Source: Candidatus Gemmiger stercoripullorum (lineage in GTDB: Bacteria > Bacillota > Clostridia > Oscillospirales > Ruminococcaceae). Taken from it: DNA of 64,000 nucleotides. Below are positions 1 to 10,888 of this stretch, piece after piece. The stretch is taken from the NCBI GenBank assembly GCA_019119365.1, contig DWXD01000014.1, positions 1 to 64,000 of the forward strand, given 5' to 3'. Positions within the stretch are counted from its first letter, which is position 1. The number at the start of each line of letters is the position of its first letter. The notes beneath the pieces are model-generated. The model was not told the DNA's origin and made no database searches. It was given only the letters and a program-made list of their open reading frames with translations. The translations under genes and the position numbers were made by a program.

Positions 1-27
1 CGCCGCAGAGATGTTCGCTCTGCGGCG
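1..27. terminator. GC-rich hairpin at window edge
   Basis: A perfect 10-bp inverted repeat (CGCCGCAGAG and its complement) flanks a 7-nt loop just downstream of the minus-strand small ORF that stops at 49. It is placed as a terminator, but the T-tract expected on the minus strand would lie left of the window, so this cannot be confirmed. Confidence 0.5.
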
Positions 28-48
28 CGCCGCTTTTCTGTTTTCGGT

Positions 49-174
49 TTACTGCTCGTTGAACGCATCGCGGGCGATCTCAACCGCACCGCGCACACCG
101 GCGGCCGTCACGTCCTCAAACTGCATGCTGAGGCCGCTGAGCAGGCTGGCCAAAATACGCTTGGACATATTCAT
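49..174 (-). CDS. 41-residue hypothetical protein
   Basis: A short ORF begins at an ATG (172-174) with a well-placed AAAGGAG ribosome binding site just upstream and ends in TAA at 49-51. The product begins MNMSKRILASLLSG, continues with a mildly amphipathic stretch and ends in the acidic tail AFNEQ; there is no signal peptide or recognised domain. It lies 52 bases after the HPr-like gene on the same strand and a hairpin follows, so it is probably the last gene of a two-gene transcript. I do not recognise the family. Support is the Shine-Dalgarno sequence, position and clean stop; conservation would be needed to be sure it is translated. Confidence 0.55.
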   Translation of the reverse strand: MNMSKRILASLLSGLSMQFEDVTAAGVRGAVEIARDAFNEQ

Positions 175-226
175 TGCTCCTTTACTGTACAAAACTGTGT
201 GCCGGCCATATGGTCCGGCGGCGTCT

Positions 227-448
227 TTAGTGCTTCATGGCACGGACGACGCGGTCCAGGTCGCTCTCGTCATCGCAGACGATCTTCACGGGATGGCTGT
301 AATCCAGGCTCATCATGCCGAGAATGCTCTTTGCGTCAGCGATGCTTCCCTTCATGTCGTGCACGCCAACCTCGTTGTAACATTTGGCAGCGGCAGACAC
401 GATCTCCTTGACTTCAGAGAAGTTGGAAACCTTGACTTGTCTTACCAT
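227..448 (-). CDS. HPr-like phosphocarrier-fold protein lacking the active-site His
   Basis: This 73-residue protein has the HPr fold signature: an initial VKVSN strand and, at residues 38-48, ADAKSILGMMS, matching the HPr segment around regulatory Ser46 (here Ser41). The region that should carry the catalytic GLHARPA loop (His15) reads NFSEVKEI, with no histidine. It therefore should not relay phosphate from Enzyme I to sugar permeases. Bacillus Crh is a known precedent: no His15 but a kept Ser46, acting only in HPr-kinase/CcpA regulation. A similar regulatory role is inference; no kinase or PTS gene is in the window. The start at 448 is chosen because GGAGG sits 8-10 bases upstream; a longer in-frame ORF has no such site. 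Confidence 0.85.
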   Translation of the reverse strand: MVRQVKVSNFSEVKEIVSAAAKCYNEVGVHDMKGSIADAKSILGMMSLDYSHPVKIVCDDESDLDRVVRAMKH

Positions 449-544
449 AATCCAAAACCTCCATACATATCCCACCGCACCGGCCTGTTCCGGCGCGGGT
501 AAGGCCGCGGCGCCATCATGCGCCGCCCTCGCCTTACAGTGGGT

Positions 545-575
545 ATTATAGCACGGGGGCAAAGATTTTAGTCAA
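545..575 (-). promoter_or_regulatory. Promoter of the HPr-like gene
   Basis: On the minus strand TTGACT (570-575) is followed after 19 bases by TATAAT (545-550), with TG one base before the -10 (extended -10). It lies about 100 bases upstream of the HPr-like start. Confidence 0.65.
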
Positions 576-830
576 CCTGCGCAGTTTTGCTTGCGTTTTT
601 TCTGCAACTTGCACAAAAGGCAGGTGTTGATAACCTCCCTTTTGGCCCATATGCCCTTCATTTATGAATTTGTTGTAACGAATTTCACCACTTTATATTT
701 TTCAAGACGCCGTTATTTATATTACAGTTTGCAAAATCATGTTTTTTCACCTGTTTTACCGCTTTTTTACTTGCCAACCGGCTGAAGCAGGCATGACGAT
801 ATACAACATTACTCCATATAAAAAACTTTT
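563..830. other. AT-rich intergenic region between tex and the HPr-like gene
   Basis: About 270 bases markedly richer in A and T than the rest of the window. Apart from the promoter at its left end I see no convincing gene: a plus-strand ORF of 64 codons (591-785) has no ribosome binding site and no recognisable product. No strong terminator for tex is visible; only an AT-rich palindrome lies at its stop codon. Confidence 0.5.
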
Positions 831-2995
<2,165 letters not shown>

Positions 2996-2999
<4 letters not shown>

Positions 3000-5383
3000 T
3001 CTGTTTCCTCTTTCTTATATTTTGCAGGTCTTTCTGTGGCTTTGCGGGGGTGACGGCCAACGGCCAGGCCGATCAGGTAGACGGCGTAGACCGCCCAGGC
3101 CCCCAGCGCGATACCGGCCGACAGGCGCAGGCCCGGCGTGCGGTAGGTAAAAACGATGTCGGCTGCCCCGGCCGGGACCTCCACCGCCATCAAGCCGTTG
3201 TCGACCGGCCAGATCTCGGCGGTTTCCCCGTTGACGGCGGCTGAAAAGCCGTCGTCATACGGCACGCTGAACAGCGCCAGGCCGGGCTCCGCCCGCTCGG
3301 TGCGGGCGGTGAAACCGGTGCGCGTGGCGGTGAAATCCACAGCGGCCGTAGCGCGGCGGGCGGCGCAGTCGGCGGTATAGCCGTCCCAGCTGCGGGCCTC
3401 CAGCTCGGCGTCCGGCAGCGGCAGCAGGCCGGTGCGGGCGGCCTGTTCTTCGGTGAGCAGCAGCGCCTTCATCAGCACGGCGGCGCGCTCCTCCTCGGGG
3501 ACGTTTTCGATCCGCTCCGGCGTGATATACCAGTCGTAGCACAGGCCCATCGGGACCCAGTTCTCGTTTTCGTACACATCATAGTGGGCCGTGGCGGCCG
3601 CCAGCGTCCAGCCCCGCGCGGCATCCTCCGCCCAGGTCTCGGCGGCGTCTTTGGGCACCAGCGTATAGCGCACGCTGAGCAGCCCGCGCAGCGCGTAGAG
3701 TTCCGTTCCCGGTTTGGAGTTCACGTCCCGCGTGACCCCCACCGACGGGTAGAATGCAAGGATATGCGGCGCAACGGTGGAGTGGAAGCAGTTGATGCAG
3801 GGTCTGTCGAGCCAGACGCCCATATTGTTGTAGCACTCGTAGGCGTCCAGGCGGTAAAATTCCTCCTGCGGCAGCACGGCGCGCAGTTCGTCCACCGCCC
3901 CCCAGGTCATGGGCACATAGCTGCGGTCGTTGTACCACTGGCCGTATTTGGTGATCGAGATGTGCACGCTGCCGTACAGCAGCACAAAGCCGGACACCGC
4001 GGCCAGCAGCATGCCCGCGAAGCGGCGCGGTGTGCGGCGGCCCAGGCGCAGCAGCCACCAAAACAGCGCGCAGCCGAGCACGCTGACCGCAAACAGCGCC
4101 CAGAAGCGCAGCTGGTTGTCGACCACGCCGAGGCGGAACGCGCCCTCGTCATCCGTAGAAGGTACAAGCGCAAACGCCGCCGCGGCCAGCGTGACGCCCA
4201 GCACCAGACGCAGGGCGCGGCGGACCTCGGTACGTCGCAGGCTTTCGCGCTGCAGCGCCCGGCAGGTGGCCGCGCACAGCACGAGCAGCGGCATATAGTA
4301 CCAGCGGGCATAGTAGCTCGAATTGAGCGCATAGAACAGGCTGTTGAGCGCCGGGACGAACGCGCAGAGCGCGCAGATCTTCAGCAGGCGCGCAAACGGA
4401 TGCCGCCGCCAGACGCGGCAGAACGCAATGCCGCCCGCCAGCCCCACGACCGGCAGGTAGGCCGAAAGGCTGGTCCATTTGGTCACGCCTTCGCTGAACA
4501 GGTCGGTCAGATAAGGGGCGTCCGGCATCAGGAAAGTGCTGAACAAAATTGCCAGGTATTGCTGCGCTTTGCCGTAAACGAGATAACCGTAGCCGTCAAA
4601 CGGGTCGATCGTGCGCGGGTTCTGCAAAAGCGACAGCCCCGCCGGGATCAGCAGCACGCACCCGGCCGCGCAGCCGAGCAGCGTCTCGAACGCAAGGCGG
4701 CCGAAGGTGTGCGGCGTCAGCCGGTAGACCCGGCCCGCGCACAGGCAGAGAAAATAGAGCAGCAAAAACACGGCCTGCCCGGCAAAGAAGAAATAGTTGG
4801 TCAGCAGGTTGAGCGCGGCCCAGAACGGGAAGCGCCCGCGCCGGCCGTCCAGAACCGCGTCGTCAAGCGCCGCAAGCATATACGGGAACAGTGCGGCGCT
4901 GTCCAGAAAGAAGAAAAAGAAGATGTTATAGATATTATAGCCGCAGAACGCGTACAGCACCGCGCCGGCCGCGCTCCAGTTTTCGTCTTTTACCCAGCGG
5001 CGCAGCCACAGGTACGCCCCGCCGCCCGCCACGGCAAACTTCAGGCAGAGCACCGGGACCATCGTGAACGGCATCCAGCGCGGCGGCACCCACAGCGTGA
5101 GCCAGAAAAACGGCGAACCGAGGCAGTAGTAGGAGTAGGCGTTGACAAAGCCGCTGCCGAGGTCGGTCGCCCAGCTGAACGACCCGCCGCGCTTGACAAA
5201 GTCGTTGGCGTAGGCGTAAAACGGGATCATCTGGTCGTTGAAGTCCCCGGCATAGTGGAAGAAAGAACCGGAAACGCCGTCCACAATGCAGTGCGGCAAA
5301 AACAGCGCCGCAGCCAGCGCCAGGCACAAAAGAAACACGCGGCCATAGCCGCTGCGGCGCGGCCGCTGCAAGGGCAGTGTCAT
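2996..5383 (-). CDS. YfhO-family polytopic membrane protein
   Basis: A 795-residue integral membrane protein with a first transmembrane segment at about residues 13-32, many further segments through residue 500, then a soluble extracytoplasmic region and a last hydrophobic segment near the C-terminus. The pattern HYAGDFNDQMIPFY after the first helix and the DSAALFPYML region fit the YfhO family, related in layout to GT-C glycosyltransferases; in Bacillus and Listeria YfhO-type proteins are linked to glycosylation of lipoteichoic acid. That function here is inference. The ATG at 5383 follows GGAGGGG; a longer reading would run into the divergent promoter region. The stop overlaps the start of tex. 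Confidence 0.82.
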
Positions 5384-5444
5384 ATTTTCCCCTCCTGCTG
5401 CAAATACGCCGTATAAAAAGGTTTTCCGGCGCGCCGAATCGTGG

Positions 5445-5450
5445 TATACT
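5445..5450 (+). promoter_or_regulatory. Extended -10 promoter of the YfbR-like gene
   Basis: TATACT preceded by TGG gives an extended -10 about 60 bases upstream of the start at 5511. No good -35 is visible. It lies in the 127-base divergent gap shared with the YfhO gene. Confidence 0.5.
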
Positions 5451-5510
5451 GAAATGGCAAGCCCTGCTGCCGCCGCGCGGCAGCCAAACCGGGCCCCGAA
5501 AGGACAAACC

Positions 5511-6113
5511 ATGGAGACCTATCCCTTCAGCGCCCTGTTGGGGCGGATGAAATACATCACGCGCTGGAGCCTGATGCGCAACGGCCGCGCGGAAAGCCTG
5601 AGCGAACACACGGCCGACACGGCGCTGATCGCGCACATGCTGTGCCTGATCGCCCAAAACTGCACCGGAACAGGCGCGGGCATCCGCCCCGATACCGTCG
5701 CCACGGCGGCGCTGTACCATGACGGGCCGGAGATCCTGACCGGCGACATGCCGACGCCGGTCAAGTATAAAAACGATTCGCTGCGCACCGCCTACAAAGC
5801 GGTCGAAGCGCAGAGCGCCCGCGCCATTGCCAGCCTGCTGCCCAAAGAGCTGGCCGCCACCGGCGAAGCGTACCTGACCGGCGCGGTGCTCAGCGACGCC
5901 GAGCGCAGGCTGCTGAAAGCGGCGGACCGGCTTTCGGCGCTGATCAAGTGCATGGAGGAATGCCAGTCCGGCAACCGCGAATTTGAAGCCGCGCTCGCCC
6001 AGCAGCGCCAGGCGCTGGCCGACATGCACTGCCCCGAAGCCGACTTTTTTATGCAGCATATGCTGCCCTGCTATTCGCAGAATCTGGACGAATTGACCCG
6101 CGGGCGGTTCTGA
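5511..6113 (+). CDS. HD-domain 5'-nucleotidase, YfbR-like
   Basis: A 200-residue HD-superfamily phosphohydrolase. Visible are the YfbR-type opening RMKYITRWSLMRN, the metal-ligand His33 in SEHTADTAL, the His70-Asp71 pair in ALYHDGPEILTGDMPTPVK, and a later Asp in KAADRLSALIKC. Family members such as E. coli YfbR hydrolyse deoxynucleoside 5'-monophosphates in the cytoplasm, so a role in nucleotide pool balance is likely. The start at 5511 is preceded by AAAGGA; an upstream in-frame ATG at 5454 lacks a site and overlaps the promoter. It ends 3 bases before the convergent dus gene. Confidence 0.85.
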   Translation: METYPFSALLGRMKYITRWSLMRNGRAESLSEHTADTALIAHMLCLIAQNCTGTGAGIRPDTVATAALYHDGPEILTGDMPTPVKYKNDSLRTAYKAVEAQSARAIASLLPKELAATGEAYLTGAVLSDAERRLLKAADRLSALIKCMEECQSGNREFEAALAQQRQALADMHCPEADFFMQHMLPCYSQNLDELTRGRF

Positions 6114-6116
6114 GGC

Positions 6117-7094
6117 TTACTCGTTGCAGCGGAACACCGCGTCGATCAGCACGTCCACATCGGTAAAGTGGGTCAGGCGGGCACAGGCGCGGCGCAGCGC
6201 CGCGGCCCCGCGCAGGCCTTTCATATAATGCATGGCCTGGCTGCGCGCCTGGGGCATGGCGGCCCACTCCCCTTTTTCTTCGCACATTTCATAGACCTGG
6301 CGGCGCAGGGCGGCCATGCGCTGCGCCAGCGTCGGCGGCGCAGGCGGCGCCTGCCCGGCCAGTACGGCGTTGACGCGGCCGAACAGCCACGGGTCGCCCA
6401 GCGCGCCGCGGCCGATCATGACGCCGTCGCAGCCGGTTTGTTCAACGGCCTGCTGCGCGCGCTCGGGGGTTGTGATATCCCCGTTCGCAAACACCGGGAT
6501 GCGCACGGCCTGTTTGATGGCCGCCACGGCGTCCCAGTGGACCGGCGGGATGTACATCTGTTCCCGCGTGCGGCCGTGAACGACGAGCAGGTCCGCGCCG
6601 TTTTGCTCGCACTGGCGGGCCACCTCCGGCCCGGTCAGGTGCTCGTCATCCCAGCCGGTGCGCATCTTGACGGTAAGCGGGGTATCCTCCCCCAGCGCCT
6701 GCCGCGCCGCGCGGACCATCGCCCCGCACAGCGCGGGGTCCAGCATCAGCTTGCTGCCGGCCCCGCCGCCGGTGATCTTGGGCGCCGGGCAGCCCATGTT
6801 GAGGTCGAGTATATCGAACCGGATCTCCCGGTCCCGCAAAATCGCGATGGACTGCCCGAGCAGGTCCGGCTCACAGCCGAACAGCTGCACGGCGTACAGC
6901 CCGTGGGGGTCGCGGTCCCGCAGCAGGGCCAGGCTCTTTTTATCGCCAAAGGTGATGGCCTTGGCGCTGGCCATCTCGCTGACTGTCCAGGCCGCGCCGT
7001 GGTCCGCCATCAGGCGGCGGCAGGCCGCGTCGCTGAGACCGGCCATCGGCGCGAACGCCGCCCCGGCCGGGATCGTTAATTTTCTAAGCTGCAT
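6117..7094 (-). CDS. dus: tRNA-dihydrouridine synthase
   Basis: The 325-residue protein is a flavin-dependent TIM-barrel enzyme that reduces uridine to dihydrouridine in tRNA D-loops. The start has the family FAPMAGLSDAACRRL segment, followed by DLNMGCPAPKITGGGAGS with the catalytic cysteine, the FMN-binding VKMRTGWDD, VHGRTREQMY, ANGDITTPE and the closing GRGALGDPWLF. Length is normal for bacterial DusB-type enzymes. The start at 7094 has a GGAAGAGG site; a longer reading would run into the divergent promoter. Which uridine it modifies cannot be told from sequence. Confidence 0.92.
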   Translation of the reverse strand: MQLRKLTIPAGAAFAPMAGLSDAACRRLMADHGAAWTVSEMASAKAITFGDKKSLALLRDRDPHGLYAVQLFGCEPDLLGQSIAILRDREIRFDILDLNMGCPAPKITGGGAGSKLMLDPALCGAMVRAARQALGEDTPLTVKMRTGWDDEHLTGPEVARQCEQNGADLLVVHGRTREQMYIPPVHWDAVAAIKQAVRIPVFANGDITTPERAQQAVEQTGCDGVMIGRGALGDPWLFGRVNAVLAGQAPPAPPTLAQRMAALRRQVYEMCEEKGEWAAMPQARSQAMHYMKGLRGAAALRRACARLTHFTDVDVLIDAVFRCNE

Positions 7095-7185
7095 GGATAC
7101 CTCTTCCTTTAATAAGCAGGCGGGTGGCCGCCCGGGGCGGCGCGCCGCTGCCAAAACGCTGCGCTTTGGCACAGCCAACCCAAAC

Positions 7186-7214
7186 ATTGTATCATATCCC
7201 CCACAAGTTCGCAA
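7186..7214 (-). promoter_or_regulatory. Promoter of dus
   Basis: On the minus strand TTGCGA (7209-7214), a 17-base spacer, then TACAAT (7186-7191) with TGA directly before it. It is back to back with the polA promoter. Confidence 0.7.
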
Positions 7215-7218
7215 TTTG

Positions 7219-7227
7219 TGTTATACT
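7219..7227 (+). promoter_or_regulatory. Extended -10 promoter of polA
   Basis: TGTTATACT contains a TG-extended -10 36 bases before the polA ATG. The -35 region would overlap the divergent dus promoter and shows no clear match, so the two promoters may compete. Confidence 0.55.
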
Positions 7228-7262
7228 ACCTTTATGAAATTTTACACAGGAGGACCAACGCC

Positions 7263-9788
7263 ATGAAACTGCTGGTGCTGGACGGCAACAGCCTTTTGAA
7301 CCGCGCGTTCTTCGGCATCCGCGTGCTGACGACCAAGGACGGCCGGTATACCAACGCGATCTTCGGCTTCCAGAATATTCTGCTCAACCTGCTCTCCACC
7401 CACAGCCCCGACGCTGTCGCCATCGCCTGGGACGAGCGCGCGCCGACTTTCCGCCACAAAGCCTACGACGGTTACAAGGCCACCCGCCACGGCATGCCGG
7501 AGGAACTGGCCCAGCAGCTGCCGGTGGTCAAGGAGCTGCTGGACGACCTCGGCTTTGTGCAGGTGAGCCAGGCCGGGTGGGAGGCCGACGACATCCTGGG
7601 CACACTGTCCGCCGCCTGCGCGCGCGCGGGCGGCACGACGCTGCTGGCGACCGGCGACCGCGACAGCCTGCAGCTGGTGGACGACAAGACGACCGTGCTG
7701 CTCGCGACCAACCGCGAGACGCTTATCATGGACCCGGCGGCGATCCGCGAAAAATACGGCGTGGAACCGCTGCAGCTCATTGAGGTCAAGAGCCTGATGG
7801 GCGATTCGTCCGACAACATCCCCGGCGTGCCGGGCATCGGCGAAAAGACCGCGCTGGCGCTGGTGCAGAAGTTCGGCAGCCTGCAGGGCGTATATGAACA
7901 CCTGGACGACGCAGTCATCAAGCCGAAACAGCGCGAGCGGCTGGCCGAAAACCGCGAACAGGCCGAGCTTTCCCGCATGCTTGGCACCATCCGGCGGGAC
8001 GCGCCGATCGAGACCGCCCCCGAAACCTACCGCCGCCGCCCCGGCGACCCGGCCGCAGCGGCCAAACTGCTGGCAAACCTGGAGATGCACAAGCTGGCGG
8101 CGCGCTGGGCGCTGGACGAGACGCCCGCCCCCGCCGCAGACGCCGCCGAGCTGCCGGCCGTGGAAGCCGCGCCGCTGCCCGGGGGCATCGCCGGGCGGGT
8201 ATACGTCGCCCAAAACCCCGCCCCGGCCAAAGGCGAGGAGGGCGGCTGGTACGCCGTGCAGGGGCAGGCTGTCTATACGCTGGCCAAGGCCGACATCCCC
8301 GCCCTGCTGGACAGCGGGGCCGAGGTGTGGGCGTTTGACGCCAAACCGCTCTACCGGCTGGCGCTTGAAGCGGGCGGCGCCGGGCAGAGCATCCGTTTTG
8401 ACGGCAAGCTGGCGGCTTACCTGCTGAACCCTTCGGCCAGCGATTATCAAGTCGCGCCGCTGGCGGCCGAATACGGCGTTGCGCCGCAGTTTTCCTGCGA
8501 GAGCTGCCCCGACGCCGGGGTGCTGGCCGCGCTGTGCGGCACGCTGGCCGGGCATCTTGACGAACAGGGGCAGCACCGCCTGCTGGCCGAGATGGAACTG
8601 CCGCTGGCGCGCGTGCTGGCGGATATGGAGCGCATCGGCTTCGCCGTGGATGCCGACGGCATCCGCGCCTTTGGCGAAAGCCTGCGCGGCGAGCTGGACG
8701 GCATTTTGCAGCGCATCTATACGGCGGTCGGGTACGAATTCAACCTCAACAGCCCGCAGCAGCTCGGCGAAGCGCTGTTTGACAAGCTCGGCCTGCCGCC
8801 GCGCAAAAAAAACAAGCGCGGCTATTCGACCGACGCCGAGACGCTGGAAAGCCTGCGCCCGTACAGCGAGGTCGTGGACGATATCTTAAAGTACCGCACC
8901 TATGCAAAACTGCTTTCAACCTATGTAGAAGGGCTGCTCAAGGCGCTGGGCCCGGACGGGCGCATCCATTCGACCTTTATCCAGACCGAAGCGCGCACCG
9001 GGCGCATCAGCTCGACCGAGCCGAATTTGCAGAACATCCCGATCCGCACCGAGCTGGGCAGCCGCCTGCGCGGCTACTTTGTGGCCGGGGCGGGCATGAC
9101 GCTTGTCGACGCCGACTATTCGCAGATCGAGCTGCGCATCCTTGCGCACATCACCGGCGACGAAGCCATGCAGCACGCCTTTTTGAGCGGGGCGGACATC
9201 CACCGCTCGACGGCGGCCAAAATATACCACCTGCCGGAGGAAAACATCACGCACGAGCTGCGCAGCGCAGCCAAGGCGATCAACTTTGGCATCATGTACG
9301 GCAAGGGCGCATTCTCCTTGAGCCGGGACCTGAATGTGCCGGTCAAGGAGGCGGACGCTTTCCTGAAGACTTATCTGGACACCTTCCCCAAAGTGGACGG
9401 ATACATGAAAGACTGCATCGCCCATGCCAGGGAAAAAGGCTATGTGGAAACGCTGTTCGGGCGGCGGCGGCCGCTGCCCGAGCTCGCAAGCTCGAATTTC
9501 CAGGTGCGTTCTTCGGGCGAGCGCATGGCGCGCAACACGCCGATCCAGGGCACGGCGGCCGACATCATCAAGCTGGCGATGGTCCATGTATGGCAGCGCC
9601 TGCGCGACGAAGGGCTGCACGCCCGGCTGCTTTTGCAGGTACACGACGAACTGATCGTGGAGACGCCGCTGGATGAAGTGGAGCGGGTCAAAGCGCTGGT
9701 CAAAGAAGAGATGGAGCAGGTCGTGCAGTATGAAGTGCCGCTGACCGCCGAGGTCGGCACCGGCAAAACCTGGCTGGAAGCGCACTGA
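7263..9788 (+). CDS. polA: DNA polymerase I
   Basis: An 841-residue family A polymerase. Residues 1 to about 290 form the 5'-3' flap exonuclease (VLDGNSLLNRAFFG, ATGDRDSLQLV, GVPGIGEKTALALVQ). The middle domain, about 300-460, aligns in position with the 3'-5' exonuclease but has no DxE catalytic motif, so proofreading is probably absent as in Bacillus and Thermus enzymes. The polymerase domain has motif A (DADYSQIELRILAH), motif B (RSAAKAINFGIMYGKG) and motif C (QVHDELIVE). It fills gaps and removes RNA primers in replication and repair. The ATG at 7263 follows AGGAGG. tsaD follows after 25 bases and is probably co-transcribed. Confidence 0.97.
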   Translation: MKLLVLDGNSLLNRAFFGIRVLTTKDGRYTNAIFGFQNILLNLLSTHSPDAVAIAWDERAPTFRHKAYDGYKATRHGMPEELAQQLPVVKELLDDLGFVQVSQAGWEADDILGTLSAACARAGGTTLLATGDRDSLQLVDDKTTVLLATNRETLIMDPAAIREKYGVEPLQLIEVKSLMGDSSDNIPGVPGIGEKTALALVQKFGSLQGVYEHLDDAVIKPKQRERLAENREQAELSRMLGTIRRDAPIETAPETYRRRPGDPAAAAKLLANLEMHKLAARWALDETPAPAADAAELPAVEAAPLPGGIAGRVYVAQNPAPAKGEEGGWYAVQGQAVYTLAKADIPALLDSGAEVWAFDAKPLYRLALEAGGAGQSIRFDGKLAAYLLNPSASDYQVAPLAAEYGVAPQFSCESCPDAGVLAALCGTLAGHLDEQGQHRLLAEMELPLARVLADMERIGFAVDADGIRAFGESLRGELDGILQRIYTAVGYEFNLNSPQQLGEALFDKLGLPPRKKNKRGYSTDAETLESLRPYSEVVDDILKYRTYAKLLSTYVEGLLKALGPDGRIHSTFIQTEARTGRISSTEPNLQNIPIRTELGSRLRGYFVAGAGMTLVDADYSQIELRILAHITGDEAMQHAFLSGADIHRSTAAKIYHLPEENITHELRSAAKAINFGIMYGKGAFSLSRDLNVPVKEADAFLKTYLDTFPKVDGYMKDCIAHAREKGYVETLFGRRRPLPELASSNFQVRSSGERMARNTPIQGTAADIIKLAMVHVWQRLRDEGLHARLLLQVHDELIVETPLDEVERVKALVKEEMEQVVQYEVPLTAEVGTGKTWLEAH

Positions 9789-9813
9789 ACAATAAAGGAG
9801 CAACAAAAAACAT

Positions 9814-10821
9814 ATGCTGATTTTAGGGTTTGAATCCAGCTGTGACGAGACCGCCGCCGCCGTCGTGGAGGACGGGCGCCTCCTGCGCTCGAACGTCATT
9901 GCCACCAGCGTGGCCGAACAGGCGCTGTACGGCGGCGTGGTGCCGGAAATTGCCAGCCGCCGCCATGCGGAGTCGATCAGCCAGGTGGCAGACAAAGCCC
10001 TGGCCGACGCCGGGCTGACCATCGCGGATATCGACGCCGTCGCCGTCACGTTCGCGCCGGGGCTGATCGGCGCGGTGCTTGTCGGCGTCAACTTTGCCAA
10101 AGGGCTGGCCTACAGCGCGGGCAAGCCGCTGGTGCCGGTACACCACCTGCGCGGGCATATCGCGGCCAACTACCTGACCCACCCGGAACTGCAGCCGCCG
10201 TTTTTGTGCCTTGTCGCCAGCGGCGGGCACAGCCACATCGTTATGGTCGAAGACTGGTGCCGTTACCGCGTGCTGGGCCGCACGGTGGACGACGCCGCGG
10301 GCGAAGCGTTCGACAAGGTTGCCCGCACGCTGGGGCTGCCCTACCCCGGCGGGCCCAGCGTCTCGCAGGCCGCCCGCAGCGGTGACCCGCACGCCTACAA
10401 GCTGCCCGTGCCGCATGTGGAGGGCAAATATAACGTCAGCTTTTCCGGGTTAAAGACCGCCGTTGTCAACGAAGTCCACAACGCCGAACAGCGCGGCGAG
10501 GCGGTGCGCGTCCCCGATATGGCCGCCAGCTTCCAGGAGCGCATCGCGCAGATCCTGGCCAAAAAGCTGCTGGCCGCCGCGGCCGATACCGGCGCCAAAA
10601 CCGTCTGCCTGGCCGGGGGCGTGGCCGCCAACGGCCGCCTGCGCCAGCTTGTCAACGACGGCGCGCAGAAGCTGGGGGCGCGGGTATTTTTGCCCGAGCT
10701 GAAATACTGCGGCGACAACGCGGCGATGATCGCCGCACAGGGCTACCATGAATACAAGGACGGCAACCTGGCCGGCCTGCGCCTCAACGGCCTGCCGACG
10801 CTTGAGATCGATTACCGGTAA
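9814..10821 (+). CDS. tsaD: tRNA N6-adenosine threonylcarbamoyltransferase
   Basis: A 335-residue ASKHA-fold protein with the family start GFESSCDETAAAVVEDG, the metal-binding HHLRGH motif, the substrate loop GGHSHIV, DDAAGEAFDKVAR and the closing CGDNAAMIAAQG. It transfers the threonylcarbamoyl group to A37 of tRNAs reading ANN codons, working with TsaB, TsaE and TsaC, none of which is in this window. It follows polA by 25 bases with an AAAGGAG site, so co-transcription is likely; usually it neighbours tsaB/tsaE, so this placement is less common. Confidence 0.96.
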   Translation: MLILGFESSCDETAAAVVEDGRLLRSNVIATSVAEQALYGGVVPEIASRRHAESISQVADKALADAGLTIADIDAVAVTFAPGLIGAVLVGVNFAKGLAYSAGKPLVPVHHLRGHIAANYLTHPELQPPFLCLVASGGHSHIVMVEDWCRYRVLGRTVDDAAGEAFDKVARTLGLPYPGGPSVSQAARSGDPHAYKLPVPHVEGKYNVSFSGLKTAVVNEVHNAEQRGEAVRVPDMAASFQERIAQILAKKLLAAAADTGAKTVCLAGGVAANGRLRQLVNDGAQKLGARVFLPELKYCGDNAAMIAAQGYHEYKDGNLAGLRLNGLPTLEIDYR

Positions 10822-10826
10822 AAGGC

Positions 10827-10855
10827 TTGCGCAAACGGGGCATCTATTGTAAAAT
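10827..10855 (+). promoter_or_regulatory. Promoter of glnS
   Basis: TTGCGC (10827-10832), a 17-base spacer and TAAAAT (10850-10855), immediately after the tsaD stop and about 34 bases before the glnS ATG. Confidence 0.6.
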
Positions 10856-10888
10856 ACTACATTGAAACTAACTTTTGGGGTGGAAACC

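Noticed and set aside
591-785. Possible 64-residue protein in the AT-rich gap
   Set aside because: No Shine-Dalgarno, no family features, and the frame is likely chance in AT-rich sequence.
3584-5416. Plus-strand open frame of 610 codons opposite the YfhO gene
   Set aside because: Composition dominated by Arg, Gln, Ala and His; no start signals; mirrors a membrane protein gene.
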